Made by a program: the position numbers and the translations under genes
The notes under the pieces: generated by a model
Databases searched by the model: none
Seen by the model: only the letters and a program-made list of their open reading frames with translations
Told to the model about the DNA's origin: nothing
In this document: in pieces, positions 1 to 5,509 of the stretch
How the letters are laid out: every line of letters begins with the position of its first letter
Numbering within the stretch: the first letter of the stretch is position 1
Source of the DNA: Desulfobacterales bacterium
GTDB lineage: Bacteria; Desulfobacterota; Desulfobacteria; Desulfobacterales; DAOWNP01
Assembly (NCBI GenBank): GCA_030149595.1
Contig: JASFBI010000107.1
Span: forward strand, 1-6,631
Direction: 5' to 3'
Length of the DNA: 6,631 bases

Positions 1-1126
1 GGAAGATGAAATTATTAAACAAATAAAAACAGAATATAGCTCATATATAGTTTCTAAAGATATCGTGATACAATACTATAAAATATATAAATATGATGAA
101 GGTATAAAAATTCATTATAAAATACGCAGTAGTTTTTTTAAAATTCTTAAATTGTGTAAAATATTTAAAAAAATTCATTTGGAGAGAATTGAAAAAGAAA
201 AAACACAAGCTATTGTCCGAGCAGGAAAAATAAGAAATATTGCAATTATAGCAACAGTTTTTAGTGGAATATTTTATTTTTTACTGGTTACCATATTAAT
301 AGTTCAGGTGTTAGGTCCTATTCGGAAGCTTTCAACAGAAGTAAACAAAAAAAATCGGGGGAAAAAATCTAAAAATGAGGTTACATCATTAAAATATAAT
401 ATCAGGGGGTTGATTGAAGATATTGATCAAAATAAAGAATATATGCTGCAAAGTGAAAAAATGGTTCAGGTTGGTAAACTGGCAGCAGGAATGGCTCATA
501 GTATCCGTAATCCATTAACTTCTGTTAAAATGAGATTGTTCTCTTTATCAAGATCTCTTGATATGTCTGATATTCAAAGAGATGATTTTGAGGTTATTTC
601 TGAAGAGATTAATCATATAGATGATCTTGTCCAAAATTTTCTGGAGTTTTCCAGACCACCGAAACCAGATATGAAAAAAATAAGTCCTTCTCATGTAATT
701 GATCAGGTGATGCTGCTTTTAAAGCATCGTTTAAAAGTCTATAATGTAGAAACAAAAATTTTTAGAAAAAAACAGCTTCCAGAGATATATATTGATATTG
801 ATCAGTTAAAAGAAGTATTTGTTAATATAATTATTAACGCTTGTGAGGTAATGGAAAACAAAGGAGTGATTTCAATTTATGAAGAGTATTATCCAAATTT
901 CCCCTGTGGATCTATTGTTATCAGAGTGTTGGATAATGGACCTGGTATTTCAGAAACAGAAAGTAAAAAAATTTTCGAACCTTTTTTTACAACAAAAGAA
1001 GATGGTTCAGGGCTTGGATTAAGCATTGCTATGCGTATTATAACAGAACATCATGGTAAAATAGATGTAGTTTCAAAAGAAAACAAAGGAACCGAATTTA
1101 TTATAACTCTTCCGGTAAAGGAATAA
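1..1126 (+). CDS. Membrane sensor histidine kinase HK1, 5'-truncated by the window edge
   Basis: The reading frame is open to the left edge (first complete codon at base 2), so the GTG at 65 is internal and the true start lies outside. Residues below are counted from that GTG. A mostly helical, basic stretch (1-55), probably the end of an extracytoplasmic sensor, precedes a membrane segment (about 59-83). A HAMP-like linker starting LGPIRKL follows (83-120). Next is the HisKA dimerisation domain with phospho-acceptor His145 in AHSIRNPL, then a HATPase domain with N-box N254/N258, G1 box DNGPG (290-294), F-box FEPFFTTK (304-311) and G2 box GSGLGLS (314-320). All ATP-binding motifs are intact. 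The residue after the catalytic His is Ser instead of the usual Glu/Asp. The gene ends four bases before an NtrC-type regulator, its likely phosphotransfer partner. This resembles the NtrB/ZraS/AtoS/KinB type of kinase; the ligand is unknown. Confidence 0.95.
   Translation, partial: EDEIIKQIKTEYSSYIVSKDIVIQYYKIYKYDEGIKIHYKIRSSFFKILKLCKIFKKIHLERIEKEKTQAIVRAGKIRNIAIIATVFSGIFYFLLVTILIVQVLGPIRKLSTEVNKKNRGKKSKNEVTSLKYNIRGLIEDIDQNKEYMLQSEKMVQVGKLAAGMAHSIRNPLTSVKMRLFSLSRSLDMSDIQRDDFEVISEEINHIDDLVQNFLEFSRPPKPDMKKISPSHVIDQVMLLLKHRLKVYNVETKIFRKKQLPEIYIDIDQLKEVFVNIIINACEVMENKGVISIYEEYYPNFPCGSIVIRVLDNGPGISETESKKIFEPFFTTKEDGSGLGLSIAMRIITEHHGKIDVVSKENKGTEFIITLPVKE
1117..1122 (+). promoter_or_regulatory. 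Ribosome binding site for RR1, supporting a TTG start
   Basis: AAAGGA lies inside the last codons of the HK1 gene, eight bases before the TTG at 1131. The RR1 frame has a stop at 1116-1118 and no ATG or GTG between it and the TTG. The receiver domain begins at once (YSVLIIDDD), so TTG is the most plausible start. The overlap of this site with HK1 suggests coupled translation of the sensor and regulator. Confidence 0.7.
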
Positions 1127-1130
1127 AATT

Positions 1131-2576
1131 TTGTATTCAGTTCTTATTATAGATGATGATGATCAATTAAGGTTAAGTTTTGAAAAACTTTTAAAAGAAG
1201 AAGGTTATTTTGTTAAAAGTGCAATGTCTGGTGAAATAGGAGTTAAGCTTTGTAAAAATGAAAAATTTGATCTTGTTATACTTGACATGCGTCTTCCTGG
1301 AATTAACGGTCTTAAGACTTTTAAATATATACACGAAATTAAGCCGAAACTTCCTGTTATTATGATGACAGCTTATACTACTGCTGCAACAGCTATTAAG
1401 GCTATAAAAGCAGGTGCATTTGATTATATTTTAAAACCATTTAACATTCCTGAAATGCTTAATATTATAAAACAGGCCATAGAAGCAGGAAGATTTATGC
1501 GGACTCAGGTTCAAATGAATGTTGAGCCTGATGATTTTTCCAATGAGATAATAATCGGTAAGTGCAGATCAATGCAGGAGGTATATAAAGCAATAGGTCG
1601 AGTATCAGCTACAGATGCAACTGTCCTTATCCGAGGAGATTCAGGTACAGGAAAAGAACTGGTTGCAAGAGCAATTTATCAGTACAGTAATCGTTCAACC
1701 AAAGTTTTTTCAACAATTAATAGTGTGGCTATTCCAGAAAATTTGTTGGAAAGTGAACTATTTGGTTATGAAAAAGGAGCCTTTACAGGTGCAGCTTTTC
1801 AACGTATAGGGAAAATTGAAAAAGCAAATGGAGGTACAGTTTTTCTTGATGAAATAGGTGACCTGTCAATGAATCTTCAGTCCAAAATAATGCGGTTGAT
1901 TCAGGAAAAAACTATAGAGCGTATTGGTGGACAGGAAACTATTACAATGGATATCCGTATTATTACTGCTACCAATCGAAATCTTGAAAAAGCAATTGAT
2001 GAAAACAAATTTAGGGAAGATTTATATTATAGACTTAAAGTTGTAACTATTAATCTGCCGCCTCTTTGTAAAAGAGAAAAAGACATTCCATTATTATCAA
2101 AATACTTTTTAGCAAAGTTTGCATCTGAGTTTGGCATTAAAAATCCTGGAATTACAGATGATGCAATGCTTTTACTGGAAAAATATTCATGGCCAGGTAA
2201 TATCAGGGAGCTTTCCAATGTAATTCAGAAAACTCTTGTTTTTAATAGAGGAACTCCTTTAAGTTTAAAAGAAATTTCTGGAGCATTAAATATTAATAAA
2301 CAGCAAAAAAGTAATGCTCTTGATTTATTTAACAAAAATATTTGCGAATACGTTCGTGTGCTGCTTACATCAGACTCAGAAGTTTACGGGAAAAATATTT
2401 ACGATTTCTGTATTGATCGTTTTACAGCTGTTATTATAAGTGAAGCATTGAATATAACCGAAGGAAACCGTACAGAAGCAGCAAAACTTCTTGGCATATC
2501 AAGACCTACACTACATGCTAAAATAAAAAAGCATAATATTCAAATTGATATATTGGCTGCTCCGGATATAATTTGA
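1131..2576 (+). CDS. NtrC-family sigma-54-dependent response regulator RR1
   Basis: 481 residues, a normal length for an NtrC/ZraR/AtoC-type enhancer-binding protein, with all three domains. The receiver (about 1-120) has the acidic pocket D8/D9, phospho-acceptor D52, T80 and K102. The AAA+ domain (about 140-375) has Walker A GDSGTGKE (169-176), the sigma-54-contacting loop GAFTGA (216-221), Walker B VFLDE (237-241), arginine-finger candidates in REDLYYRL (295-302) and a sensor II region with WPGNIREL (354-361). A C-terminal Fis-type helix-turn-helix (about 432-468) contains GNRTEAAKLLGISRPTLHAKI. The intact GAFTGA and ATPase motifs predict a working activator of sigma-54 RNA polymerase. It follows HK1 by four bases, so HK1 is the probable kinase. 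The start is TTG. The gap downstream carries a strong sigma-54 promoter match, a natural but unproven target. Confidence 0.96.
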   Translation: MYSVLIIDDDDQLRLSFEKLLKEEGYFVKSAMSGEIGVKLCKNEKFDLVILDMRLPGINGLKTFKYIHEIKPKLPVIMMTAYTTAATAIKAIKAGAFDYILKPFNIPEMLNIIKQAIEAGRFMRTQVQMNVEPDDFSNEIIIGKCRSMQEVYKAIGRVSATDATVLIRGDSGTGKELVARAIYQYSNRSTKVFSTINSVAIPENLLESELFGYEKGAFTGAAFQRIGKIEKANGGTVFLDEIGDLSMNLQSKIMRLIQEKTIERIGGQETITMDIRIITATNRNLEKAIDENKFREDLYYRLKVVTINLPPLCKREKDIPLLSKYFLAKFASEFGIKNPGITDDAMLLLEKYSWPGNIRELSNVIQKTLVFNRGTPLSLKEISGALNINKQQKSNALDLFNKNICEYVRVLLTSDSEVYGKNIYDFCIDRFTAVIISEALNITEGNRTEAAKLLGISRPTLHAKIKKHNIQIDILAAPDII

Positions 2577-2848
2577 TTTTTACATGTAGTAAAAAAAACT
2601 GACATTTGGTTTCTTATCAATAACATTTTATTTACAAATAAAGTGTTTCTTACTCTTTTCTTTGCTCAAGGAATCCCAGCCTTATTTCTAAGTTATTATA
2701 AAAATAAAAATTATTTAAATCTGCATTTTATAATATCCTGCACAGTAAATAACAAATCAGTGTTTCTGCATTATCAACATTTGTAAGCACTTATTAATAA
2801 AAATCATATTTCTGTTAATTGCCAATATCAGGATTGTTTTATGATATC
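2577..2848 (+). other. Non-coding upstream region of the sigma-54 promoter
   Basis: This AT-rich stretch shows no credible gene on either strand. Just after the RR1 stop is a weak AT-only hairpin (TTTTTAC 2577-2583 with GTAAAAA 2589-2595) that lacks a following T-run, so no convincing terminator for RR1 is visible. CTGCA occurs three times (2721-2725, 2738-2742, 2766-2770), about 80-130 bases upstream of the -24 element, the usual range for enhancer sites of NtrC-type activators. The 9-mer AGTGTTTCT occurs at 2642-2650 and 2759-2767. A binding function for these repeats is only inferred. Confidence 0.4.
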
Positions 2849-2864
2849 TGGTACAAACATTGCT
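2849..2864 (+). promoter_or_regulatory. Sigma-54 (-24/-12) promoter for HK2
   Basis: TGGTACAAACATTGCT matches the sigma-54 consensus TGGCACnnnnnTTGCA/T. The invariant GG (2850-2851) and GC (2862-2863) have exactly the canonical spacing, the AC of the -24 box and the TT before GC are present, and the only clear mismatch is T for C at 2852. With GC at -13/-12, transcription would begin near 2875, giving a leader of about 90 bases before the HK2 start codon. It sits between the gene for a sigma-54 activator and a + strand kinase gene, which adds weight. The start point is predicted only. Confidence 0.78.
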
Positions 2865-2901
2865 TTTTTAAGTTATTTTTAAATTAAACAGTGCAGGCGT
2901 A

Positions 2902-2920
2902 TATATAGAGCTACTATATA
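2902..2920 (+). repeat. Inverted repeat in the predicted HK2 leader
   Basis: TATATAG (2902-2908) and CTATATA (2914-2920) form a perfect 7-bp stem with a 5-base loop (AGCTA). It lies downstream of the predicted sigma-54 start site, so it would be a hairpin in the 5' untranslated RNA, or a small operator at the DNA level. The stem is nearly all A/T, so chance is a real alternative. Confidence 0.4.
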
Positions 2921-2934
2921 GGGAAATAGTTTTG

Positions 2935-2960
2935 TCCTCGTTTTTTAAGCACATGGGGGA
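2935..2960 (+). promoter_or_regulatory. HK2 ribosome binding site with possible self-masking stem
   Basis: The G-rich Shine-Dalgarno sequence GGGGGA (2955-2960) sits five bases before the ATG at 2966 and fixes that start. TCCTC at 2935-2939 can pair with GGGGA at 2956-2960 (four Watson-Crick pairs and one G-U) across a 16-base loop, which would hide the ribosome site. The site itself is clear. The masking stem is short and only a suggestion. Confidence 0.6.
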
Positions 2961-2965
2961 ATATT

Positions 2966-4642
2966 ATGTTAAAAAAAGAAGATTATATTAAAATAAGAAA
3001 AATTGTATTTACAAGTATGCTTCTGGTACCTGCAATTCCATTTATATTAGCTTTGAGTATAGGATATTATTATTTTACAACATCTCTTGAAAAAAGTACT
3101 ATTTCAAATTTGAAAAGAGTTGCAAAAGATCATGGGCAGATGATTGATGCATTTCTAAGTGAGCGTAAATCTAATATTTCGTTTATTCTTCATTCTTATA
3201 AACTTGATACCCTTACTGATGCTGGAATGCTTCAAAATATTTTTAAAAAGCTTAAGCAGGAGTTTCCTGCATTTATTGATCTTGGTATTTTTAATCAAGA
3301 TGGTATTCACATAGCTTATCATGGACCTTATGAATTGATAGGTAAAGATTATGGAAATAAAGAGTGGTTTAAAGAGGTTATGGAAAAAGATCAATATACC
3401 AGTGATATTTTTCTTGGATACAGAAAAACGCCTCATTTTGTTATAGCTCTTAAAAAAAATGATAAGGGAAATGCATGGATAATTCGAGCTACTATTGATA
3501 CTTTTATGTTTAATAAGCTTGTAAAAGACGTTCGTATAGGTAAAACCGGAGAAGCTTATATTATAAATAAAAGTGGAATACTGCAAACAGAACGCAGATC
3601 AGGTGGAATCCTTATGGGAAAATCAGAAAACGACCTGAAATATTTAAACCCCAATACAGCAATCGAATTTTTAAACCAAGATAAAAAATATGTTTATGCT
3701 ACAACATGGATAAAAAATGATAATTGGATGTTAATTGCAAGACAGGAGAAAGCTGATGCATTTAAAGCAGTCAATAAAGCTTCAAGGCTTATTATTTATA
3801 TTTCGATTGCATGGGGTATCTGTATAATATTTGCTGTTTTTTTAATAACCGAGCGTATTATAAGATTGCTAAAAAAGATGGATAGGGAAAAAGAACAATT
3901 GAATCAGCAGCTTATAGGTGCAAGTAGATTGGTGGAACTTGGTGAAATGGCAGCAGGATTTGCACATGAAATAAATAATCCACTTCAGATTATTCAAAGC
4001 GAACAGTCGTTTATGGAATTGAATTTATCTGAATTAATAAAAGCAGAGCAGTTAAAAGGTTCTGAATTTATTGATGAATTAAAAGATTCTATAAAACAAA
4101 TTAAACTCCAGGTTTTTAGATGTTCTAAAATTACTCAGCAAATATTGAAATTTGGAAGGCAAAGTGAACCTGAAAAAAAAGAAATTGATATAAAAATTTT
4201 TATACCTGAAATAATTGAAATAATAGCAAAAAAAGCATTTGTTCACGGAATTGAGATTAAACAGGATATTGCTTTGAATTTACTTCCTGTTTACGGGGAT
4301 ATATCACAACTGCAACAGGTTTTACTTAATCTTTTTAATAATGCAATAGATGCTATTATTGAACGGCATGGGGTTTCAGGTGGAGAACTAATTGTAAAAT
4401 CAGAATTAAAAAATAACAAAGACGTTGAAATTAGTATGTCAGACAATGGAGCAGGAATTAATCCCGAAAACTTAAAAAAAATATTTTCCCCGTTTTTTAC
4501 AACCAAATCTGTTGGAAAAGGAACAGGTTTGGGACTTTCTGTTTGTTATGGAATTATTAATAACATGGGAGGGAAAATGGAGGTAAATAGTCAGATAGAT
4601 GTTGGAACAACTTTTACAATTTTTCTTCCAGCATATGTCTAA
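2966..4642 (+). CDS. dCache-domain membrane sensor histidine kinase HK2
   Basis: 558 residues, complete. It has an N-terminal membrane helix (about 13-37) and a large extracytoplasmic region (38-270). This region carries dCache-type features: an IFNQDG-IHIAYHGPY core (108-122), GKDYGNKEWFKEV (126-138), SDIFLGYRKTPHFVIALK (146-163) and a membrane-proximal lobe with IGKTGEAYIINKSG (191-204). A second membrane helix (about 274-296) follows, then a short coiled linker (298-318) and no obvious HAMP or PAS domain. HisKA has phospho-acceptor His334 in FAHEINNPL. The HATPase has N-box N455/N458/N459, G1 DNGAG (493-497), F-box SPFFTTK (508-514) and G2 GKGTGLGL (517-524). dCache domains usually bind small molecules such as organic acids or amino acids; the ligand here is unknown. 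The gene follows a sigma-54 promoter and precedes two receiver genes, its likely partners. Confidence 0.96.
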   Translation: MLKKEDYIKIRKIVFTSMLLVPAIPFILALSIGYYYFTTSLEKSTISNLKRVAKDHGQMIDAFLSERKSNISFILHSYKLDTLTDAGMLQNIFKKLKQEFPAFIDLGIFNQDGIHIAYHGPYELIGKDYGNKEWFKEVMEKDQYTSDIFLGYRKTPHFVIALKKNDKGNAWIIRATIDTFMFNKLVKDVRIGKTGEAYIINKSGILQTERRSGGILMGKSENDLKYLNPNTAIEFLNQDKKYVYATTWIKNDNWMLIARQEKADAFKAVNKASRLIIYISIAWGICIIFAVFLITERIIRLLKKMDREKEQLNQQLIGASRLVELGEMAAGFAHEINNPLQIIQSEQSFMELNLSELIKAEQLKGSEFIDELKDSIKQIKLQVFRCSKITQQILKFGRQSEPEKKEIDIKIFIPEIIEIIAKKAFVHGIEIKQDIALNLLPVYGDISQLQQVLLNLFNNAIDAIIERHGVSGGELIVKSELKNNKDVEISMSDNGAGINPENLKKIFSPFFTTKSVGKGTGLGLSVCYGIINNMGGKMEVNSQIDVGTTFTIFLPAYV

Positions 4643-4652
4643 TGATTTGTAT

Positions 4653-4680
4653 ATAACCGGCATGGCCGGAGCATGGTTAT
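4653..4680 (+). repeat. First hairpin of the HK2-RR2 gap, locally GC-rich
   Basis: ATAACC (4653-4658) pairs with GGTTAT (4675-4680) across a 16-base loop. An alternative inner hairpin, CCGG-CATGG-CCGG (4657-4669), uses part of the same bases. The G/C-rich core stands out against its AT-rich surroundings. No T-run follows, so it is not a standard terminator for HK2 on the + strand. Confidence 0.4.
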
Positions 4681-4700
4681 TTGCATTGGCCACAACAAAA

Positions 4701-4740
4701 AGAGACCTTTGGATAATAGCAATTTCCAACATTGGTCTCT
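4701..4740 (+). repeat. Long hairpin in the HK2-RR2 gap; terminator-like on the - strand
   Basis: AGAGACC (4701-4707) pairs with GGTCTCT (4734-4740), and an inner stem TTGGA (4709-4713) pairs with TCCAA (4725-4729) around an 11-base loop. On the + strand no T-run follows. On the - strand the stem is followed by TTTTTGTTG (complement of 4700-4692, with the first T from the stem end), the shape of an intrinsic terminator for leftward transcription. The left arm can instead pair with 4785-4800 in an exclusive alternative fold. Confidence 0.6.
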
Positions 4741-4800
4741 AATAAAATCAATATGTTAGAATAGCTGGATCTATCAAAACAGGAGTTGTTCAAAGGTCTT
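4702..4800 (+). other. Alternative long-range pairing in the HK2-RR2 leader
   Basis: As RNA, bases 4702-4717 can pair with 4785-4800 in 16 consecutive pairs. The core AGACCTTTG (4703-4711) with CAAAGGTCT (4791-4799) is perfect, and the rest includes four G-U pairs (at 4702, 4712, 4714 and 4717). This uses the left arm of the 4701-4740 hairpin, so the two folds exclude each other, as in attenuators or riboswitches. No known riboswitch class was recognised. A switch function is inference. Confidence 0.4.
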
Positions 4801-4806
4801 AAAAAA

Positions 4807-4845
4807 TGAAAGTTCAATAATTCTAATCGTTTAGACGGACTTTCA
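4807..4845 (+). repeat. Two-tier hairpin upstream of RR2; terminator-like on the - strand
   Basis: TGAAAGTTC (4807-4815) pairs with GGACTTTCA (4837-4845), nine pairs including one G-U. Within it TCTAA (4822-4826) pairs with TTAGA (4831-4835) around the tetraloop TCGT. The A-run at 4801-4806 means that on the - strand the stem is followed by TTTTTT, as in an intrinsic terminator. It lies 46 bases before the RR2 start and could also stabilise or process the downstream mRNA. Confidence 0.55.
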
Positions 4846-4882
4846 TATAAAAGTTTAAAGTTAAGCATTTTATAAATTAACA

Positions 4883-4888
4883 GGGGGA
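4883..4888 (+). promoter_or_regulatory. Ribosome binding site for RR2
   Basis: GGGGGA lies three bases before the ATG at 4892, slightly tight spacing. It is the same G-run type of site used by HK2. The receiver fold begins at once after this ATG (KMMLVDDEE), so the start is secure. Confidence 0.75.
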
Positions 4889-4891
4889 ATC

Positions 4892-5344
4892 ATGGTCAAA
4901 TTAAAAATGATGTTGGTAGATGATGAAGAAAGGTTTCTTCAAACTACAAGTAAGCTTCTTATGAAAAAAGGATATAATGTTATTACAGCTTTAAGTGGAG
5001 AAGAAGCATTGGAAAAATTGAAATCACATAATATTAATGTGGTTATACTTGATGTGAAAATGCCTGGAATGGATGGAAATACTACTTTGCTTGAGATAAA
5101 AAGATTATACCCAATGGTCGAGGTAATTATGTTAACAGGTCATGCAACTGTGGAATCTGCTGTGTCCGGGTTGCAGTCAGGTGCTACAGATTACCTTATG
5201 AAGCCTGCTGATATAGAAGATATTATTGAAAAAGCTGAAATTGCTTTTGCAAAAATACAAAGGCTTGAAGAGAAAATTCGTAGCGCTCTGATGAAAAAAT
5301 TTATGAAGTCTCCGAGAGAAATACTGAAAAATTCCGAAAATTAA
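4892..5344 (+). CDS. Stand-alone CheY-like response regulator RR2
   Basis: 150 residues made of one receiver domain (about 3-120) and a short basic tail (121-150, with MKSPREIL). The phosphorylation site is complete: acidic pair D10/D11, phospho-acceptor D54 in VILDVKMPGMDG, T82 in MLTGH and K104 in YLMKPAD. There is no DNA-binding or enzymatic output domain, so it should act by protein contact or as a phosphorelay or phosphate-sink step. HK2 upstream is the obvious phosphodonor. Its receiver closely resembles that of RR3 downstream (both have VDDEERF, SGEEA, VIMLTGH and DYL-KP), pointing to tandem duplication. The 249-base leader before it is unusually rich in hairpins. Confidence 0.95.
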   Translation: MVKLKMMLVDDEERFLQTTSKLLMKKGYNVITALSGEEALEKLKSHNINVVILDVKMPGMDGNTTLLEIKRLYPMVEVIMLTGHATVESAVSGLQSGATDYLMKPADIEDIIEKAEIAFAKIQRLEEKIRSALMKKFMKSPREILKNSEN

Positions 5345-5362
5345 CAGGAAGGTTGTTACGGA

Positions 5363-5452
5363 GTGAAAATTTCTTTAAGCTTTAAGGCAAAATTTTTTTT
5401 GACCACTGGCTGCGTTGTTGTATTTCTCCACGGATCAAAATTAATTTTTTAA
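5363..5452 (+). pseudogene. Probable N-terminal relic of a membrane sensor gene, or a 29-residue membrane peptide
   Basis: A GTG at 5363 opens a 29-codon frame, preceded ten bases upstream by the good Shine-Dalgarno AGGAAGG (5346-5352). The peptide begins VKISLSFKAKFFLTTGC and continues VVVFLHGSKLIF before TAA. A basic amphipathic start followed by a hydrophobic run is how many membrane histidine kinases begin, and a KIS-L-KAK start with an immediate membrane helix is familiar for such sensors. The frame stops about when the helix would end, and only 57 bases separate it from RR3. I read it as a third sensor gene lost by deletion between RR2 and RR3. A genuine small one-pass membrane protein or a chance frame remain possible. 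No database comparison was available. Confidence 0.45.
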
Positions 5453-5496
5453 CGTAGAAATAATTTGGATAAATCAGCGTTTTACATGTGTTTGTT

Positions 5497-5504
5497 AAGG
5501 AGGT
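5497..5504 (+). promoter_or_regulatory. Strong ribosome binding site deciding the RR3 start
   Basis: AAGGAGGT is a full-strength Shine-Dalgarno sequence five bases before the ATG at 5510. A longer frame from TTG at 5465 would add 15 residues (MDKSAFYMCLLRRYP) that are not part of a receiver domain and has no such site, so the ATG at 5510 is preferred. Confidence 0.88.
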
Positions 5505-5509
5505 ATCCC

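Noticed and set aside
65..67. GTG as the start codon of HK1
   Set aside because: The frame stays open upstream to base 2, the protein would begin inside the sensor region, and no Shine-Dalgarno precedes it. The gene is cut by the window edge.
1615..1809. A 64-codon + strand frame inside RR1
   Set aside because: It overlaps the conserved AAA+ core of RR1 in another frame and shows no domain or ribosome site.
2577..2598. Terminator after RR1
   Set aside because: The stem (TTTTTAC/GTAAAAA) is almost all A-T and is followed by A residues rather than T on the + strand.
2664..2679. A sigma-54 promoter on the - strand (TGGGATTCCTTGAGCA)
   Set aside because: GG and GC have the right spacing, but the -24 CAC and the TT before GC are poor and no - strand gene follows.
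3155..3586. A 143-codon reading frame on the - strand inside HK2
   Set aside because: It lies antisense to the intact dCache region of HK2 and has low-complexity Ile/Phe/Lys/Ser composition with no recognisable domain.
4673..4759. A 28-codon ATG frame in the HK2-RR2 gap
   Set aside because: There is no correctly spaced ribosome site, no recognisable protein character, and it coincides with the hairpin structures.
4846..4874. Inverted repeat TATAAAA ... TTTTATA before RR2
   Set aside because: Pure A/T arms across a 15-base loop are expected by chance in this composition.
5406..5421. A sigma-54 promoter for RR3 (TGGCTGCGTTGTTGTA)
   Set aside because: The invariant GC of the -12 box is GT, and the site lies inside the putative sensor remnant.
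5465..5509. TTG start giving RR3 an extra 15 residues
   Set aside because: It has no good ribosome site, whereas ATG 5510 has AAGGAGGT at ideal spacing and begins right at the receiver fold.
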